Source: Neptunomonas antarctica (GTDB taxonomy: Bacteria; Pseudomonadota; Gammaproteobacteria; Pseudomonadales; Balneatricaceae). Taken from it: a DNA stretch of 64,000 nt. Every line of letters starts with the position of its first letter. The first letter of the stretch is position 1. Under the pieces are notes generated by a model. It worked only from the letters and a program-made list of their open reading frames with translations. It was not told where the DNA came from and searched no databases. The position numbers were made by a program, and so were the translations under genes. This document shows, one piece after another, positions 60,865-64,000 of this stretch. The DNA is taken from positions 62,001 through 126,000 of the forward strand of contig NZ_LJSI01000050.1 in NCBI RefSeq assembly GCF_001305295.1, given 5' to 3'.

Positions 60865-60920
60865 TGGCCTGATTCTTGAATAACCCTTCCTTAGTTATAT
60901 TAGTGTGAATATAAATAATG

Positions 60921-60952
60921 AATAACGCCCTTAATAAGGGCGTTATTGTTTA
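60921..60952 (+). terminator. Terminator upstream of the Amt fusion gene
   Basis: AATAACGCCC-ttaataa-GGGCGTTATT followed by GTTTATTTT. It insulates the next gene; with the IS66 remnant between, its original gene may be lost. Confidence 0.82.
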
Positions 60953-61014
60953 TTTTGACCCGATTTCGGCGTGCTCCGGTGCAAGCCATCAAGCGTTTTA
61001 CGCATAGAGGCAAA

Positions 61015-64000
61015 ATGGAACACAATATATGGCTTTTGTTTTCCACTGTTTTGGTTTTTTTTATGCAAGCGGGATTTTTGTGTTTAGAAACAGGGCGTAC
61101 CCGCAGTAAAAACAGTATCAATGTAGCGGCTAAAAATATTGCAGATTTTCTTCTGTCAGCGGCATTATTTTGGTTGGTAGGATTTGGTCTCATGTTTGGC
61201 TCCGATTATTGGGGCATTGTAGGGTTTAGCGATTTCTTTTTTGGAGAAACACAAAGTGCTAATCAGATTTGTTTCTTCCTTTTTCAGACGATGTTTTGCG
61301 GCACTGCTGCCACGTTAGCTTCAGGAGCGGTGGCGGAGCGCATGACGTTTAATGGCTATTTATGTATTACTGTTATATTAAGTTTGCTGATTTATCCCAT
61401 TACTGGGCACTGGGCCTGGGCCTCGGCTTATGGTGGTCAGCAAGGTTGGTTACAAGCGGCCGGTTTTGTCGATTTTGCCGGTTCTACTGTGGTGCATTCT
61501 GTCGGCGGTTGGGTCGCCCTCGCCGCCGTGATAATTATTGGCCCTAGAATCGGACGATTTAAAGGAGGGCGTCTTCCACAAGGTAGCAATTTACCCATGT
61601 CAGCCTTAGGTACTCTGCTGATTTGGATAGGATGGTTTGGGTTTAACGGCGGTAGTACTTTATTACTGAATGAGCAGGTACCCTTAATTTTACTGAATAC
61701 CACGGTGGCCGCGGTGTTTGGCGGCCTATGTGCGGTTTGTTTTTATTATCTCAAACACGGCTACTTTGATGTTGCGGAGATGCTCAACGGAATCATCGGT
61801 GGTTTAGTTGGCATAACGGCTTCCTGTTATGCCGTTAGTCCGGTGGAGGCTGCTGTCATTGGCGGTATTTCAGGGGGCGTAGTGTTTTATGGATCAAGGC
61901 TAATGGCAGACCTTGGGCTAGACGATGCAATAGGTGTGGTGCCGGCTCATTTGCTGGCAGGTATTTGGGGTACTCTCGCCGTAGCCGTTTTTGGCGATGC
62001 TGAAATCCTGGCAACGGGATTGAGTTTTTGGCAACAACTGGGTGTGCAATTGTTAGGAATAACAAGCATTGGCGCTTACAGTTTTATCCTTAGTTATCTG
62101 TTGATACGTATACTCAATAATTTTGTGCCACTGAGAGTAAGCGCTGCAGACGAAGAGCGTGGTTTGAATGTGAGTGAGCATAATGCCAACACGGAATTAG
62201 TAGGTTTACTGAGTTCTATGCATCAGCAGCAAATAGAGGGTGATTTTACCTTGCCGGTGCCGGAAGAGCCATTTACTGAAGTGGGTCAAATTGCTAAAAG
62301 TTACAATCAGGTCATTAGTCGGGTTCAGCTCGAAATTAGCGAGCGTGATTCAGCGATTAATCAATTCCAAGCCAGTGAAAAACGTAAAAGTGCCATTCTG
62401 GATTCCTCTATGGATTGCATCGTTTCCGTCGACAAGCACGGCAATATAATTGAGTTTAATCCTGCTGCCGAACGCACTTTTGGTTGTTTGAAAAGCCATG
62501 TGCAGGGGCGCAACTTTTTCCTGATGTTTTTGATGGTCAAAGATCAAAAACAAGCGATCGACAGTTTGCAGCAAATGTTTACTCTGTCGCAGGGCTTGTT
62601 GTTAAATCGTCGTAATACCATGCAATTACAACGCTCATCTGAGCATGTTTTTCCCGCTGAAATTACCATCACAACCACACCGTTAAACAATGGGATATCC
62701 ATAGAATACACTTTGCATATTAGGGATGTTACCCGTCAGAATAAATTGCAAGCCAGACTGAAATTTTTGGCTTATCGTGACCCCTTAACCAGCCTCTATA
62801 ATCGTACTTTTTTAATGGAACAATTGCTTGAGGCACTCACTAAAGCGGAACAACACGGTTTATCTGTGGCGTTGCTGTTTTTAGATCTTGATAAGTTTAA
62901 AAAAATTAATGATAGCTTGGGTCACAAGGCAGGCGATGAGTTGCTGTGTGAAGTTGCTCGGCGTTTAAATCGGGTATGTCGAGAAACGGATGTTGTGGCC
63001 CGCTGGGGAGGAGATGAATTTATCGTGCTCATGCGTGGCAAGATTGATCCTAAACTGGCGGCTGATCGTGCCGAAAATATTTTACAGGTGATGCGCCAAA
63101 GCGTTGAGATACAAGGCAAAAAATTTACTATCCCAACCAGTATCGGTGTCACTTTGTCAGTAGGGTCTGAATTTAGTGCCGATAAAATGATTCAACATGC
63201 CGATATCGCCATGTATTGCGCAAAACAAAACGGGCGGGACAACTATCAAATATTTGAACCAGCAATGGCACAGTTGGTCAGTAAAAATATTATTTACGAA
63301 AATGAAATGCGTCAAAACCTGGACTCACCGCAATTTTATTTGGTTTATCAGCCAAAAGTCTGTTTGCATAAAAGTAATGTGGTTGGCTTTGAAGCCTTGC
63401 TGCGTTGGGCTCACCCTGTTGAAGGTTTAATCTCGCCTAGTGATTTTATACCGATTGCCGAGGAATCGAATCTGATTATTGAGGTGGGCGAAAAAGTCAT
63501 TAATGACTGTCTAGCTCAATTATATGAGTGGCGTAAACAAGGACTTAATATAGTTCCCATTTCAGTGAACTTGTCTGGAAAGCATTTGATGTCAAATGAG
63601 TTGATCCCTTTTATTAACAAGCAATTGAGCTATTATGGGATCGAAGGCCATTACCTGGAAATAGAAATTACCGAAGGTGTACTGGTGCACGATATCGAGC
63701 GTTGTATTGAGGTGATGGCAGAAATAAAATCATTAAATATAAAAATATCGGTAGATGATTTTGGTACCGGCTATTCATCATTAAGTTATTTGAAACGTTT
63801 GCCGGTGGATATATTGAAGATAGATCAGTCCTTTGTGCAGGAATGTGATGCAACAGAAGAAGACAGGCAAATTTGTGCGACGATTATTAACTTAGCTCAA
63901 AATCTTGATCTTTCCATTGTAGCTGAAGGCGTAGAAAGACAAACACAACTTGATGTATTGAAAAGCATGCACTGTGAAGTATTTCAGGGCTACTATTTTT
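61015..64000 (+). CDS. Ammonium channel-PAS-GGDEF-EAL fusion (3' truncated by window edge)
   Basis: At least 995 residues, frame open to the edge; AGAGG 4 nt before the ATG. Residues 1-about 380: complete Amt/MEP/Rh channel (MQAGFLCLETGRTRSKNSIN, SGAVAERM, GHWAWA) with the pore twin histidines at His161 (VVHS) and His312 (PAHLL). A linker, a PAS domain (about 460-580), then GGDEF at 665-669 with an RETD inhibitory site, then EAL from Glu793 (EALLRW) with NLSGKHL, EITEG, DDFGTGYSSLSYL, KIDQSFV and EGVE. All catalytic motifs of both cyclase and phosphodiesterase are intact. Predicted ammonium-responsive c-di-GMP control at the inner membrane. Confidence 0.93.
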   Translation, partial: MEHNIWLLFSTVLVFFMQAGFLCLETGRTRSKNSINVAAKNIADFLLSAALFWLVGFGLMFGSDYWGIVGFSDFFFGETQSANQICFFLFQTMFCGTAATLASGAVAERMTFNGYLCITVILSLLIYPITGHWAWASAYGGQQGWLQAAGFVDFAGSTVVHSVGGWVALAAVIIIGPRIGRFKGGRLPQGSNLPMSALGTLLIWIGWFGFNGGSTLLLNEQVPLILLNTTVAAVFGGLCAVCFYYLKHGYFDVAEMLNGIIGGLVGITASCYAVSPVEAAVIGGISGGVVFYGSRLMADLGLDDAIGVVPAHLLAGIWGTLAVAVFGDAEILATGLSFWQQLGVQLLGITSIGAYSFILSYLLIRILNNFVPLRVSAADEERGLNVSEHNANTELVGLLSSMHQQQIEGDFTLPVPEEPFTEVGQIAKSYNQVISRVQLEISERDSAINQFQASEKRKSAILDSSMDCIVSVDKHGNIIEFNPAAERTFGCLKSHVQGRNFFLMFLMVKDQKQAIDSLQQMFTLSQGLLLNRRNTMQLQRSSEHVFPAEITITTTPLNNGISIEYTLHIRDVTRQNKLQARLKFLAYRDPLTSLYNRTFLMEQLLEALTKAEQHGLSVALLFLDLDKFKKINDSLGHKAGDELLCEVARRLNRVCRETDVVARWGGDEFIVLMRGKIDPKLAADRAENILQVMRQSVEIQGKKFTIPTSIGVTLSVGSEFSADKMIQHADIAMYCAKQNGRDNYQIFEPAMAQLVSKNIIYENEMRQNLDSPQFYLVYQPKVCLHKSNVVGFEALLRWAHPVEGLISPSDFIPIAEESNLIIEVGEKVINDCLAQLYEWRKQGLNIVPISVNLSGKHLMSNELIPFINKQLSYYGIEGHYLEIEITEGVLVHDIERCIEVMAEIKSLNIKISVDDFGTGYSSLSYLKRLPVDILKIDQSFVQECDATEEDRQICATIINLAQNLDLSIVAEGVERQTQLDVLKSMHCEVFQGYYF

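Overview
The window reads as a chromosomal segment of a marine-type gammaproteobacterium, most like the Oceanospirillales/Oceanospirillaceae. That is an inference from gene content: AcnB, GlnS, LpxH and MiaE of gammaproteobacterial type, a class I PHA synthase, a Pseudomonas-like late cobalamin operon, a soluble NAD-dependent formate dehydrogenase, a CCGSC-motif small protein and several c-di-GMP enzymes. No 16S or other marker rRNA is present, so the genus is open. Coding density is high. No rRNA, tRNA, CRISPR array or intact mobile element was seen.

Layout. 1-1.3 kb: 3' part of an acyl-CoA synthetase. 1.45-13.1 kb: a cobalamin riboswitch followed by btuB, a membrane protein gene and nine cobalamin late-synthesis/salvage genes (cobO, cobB, cbiB, cobC, cobQ, cobP, cobT, ribazole phosphatase, cobS), mostly joined by 4-bp overlaps. 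13.1-15.9 kb: a convergent PHP-glycosyltransferase fusion. 16.2-19.8 kb: a small Cys-motif protein, a ClpC-type AAA+ unfoldase and a NYN-domain protein. 19.9-23.0 kb: a DUF2185 protein and acnB on the minus strand. 23.3-27.5 kb: a six-gene operon combining two unknown proteins, two roadblock-type proteins, an Aer-like PAS protein and a cytosolic PhnD-like binding protein, facing a PAS-GGDEF cyclase. 28.6-38.3 kb: housekeeping genes (miaE, lpxH, ppiB, glnS), a periplasmic-sensor diguanylate cyclase, a DUF3754 protein and phaC. 38.3-41.1 kb: a wrecked PPOX gene, a MocR regulator and a LysE exporter. 41.1-48.7 kb: patatin, NDH-2, an ABC exporter, a sodium:solute symporter and a variant metallophosphoesterase. 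48.7-56.1 kb: a ModE/PBP-type regulator divergent from the fdsGBA-fdhD-fdsD formate dehydrogenase operon. 56.3-64 kb: an accessory-looking end with a PsiE-like protein, a structured leader plus terminator before an SLC13/TrkA-C permease, a second DASS permease, an IS66 transposase remnant, and an Amt-PAS-GGDEF-EAL fusion cut by the window edge.

How genes work together. The riboswitch-led operon couples B12 uptake to late corrin assembly, and no bluB sits in it. The formate dehydrogenase operon carries its own sulfurtransferase (FdhD), small chaperone-like subunit (FdsD) and a divergent regulator with a possible oxyanion-binding domain. Three c-di-GMP enzymes here have very different sensors: cytosolic PAS, periplasmic NMT1-like, and ammonium channel.

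The most unusual signals are: (i) the roadblock/PAS/PhnD-like operon, a candidate undescribed signalling system; (ii) a candidate riboswitch-like leader at about 56.87-57.07 kb; (iii) the ammonium-channel c-di-GMP fusion; (iv) a recurrent pattern of short, diverged tandem duplications, several exactly at stop/start junctions, where they create Shine-Dalgarno and start sites.
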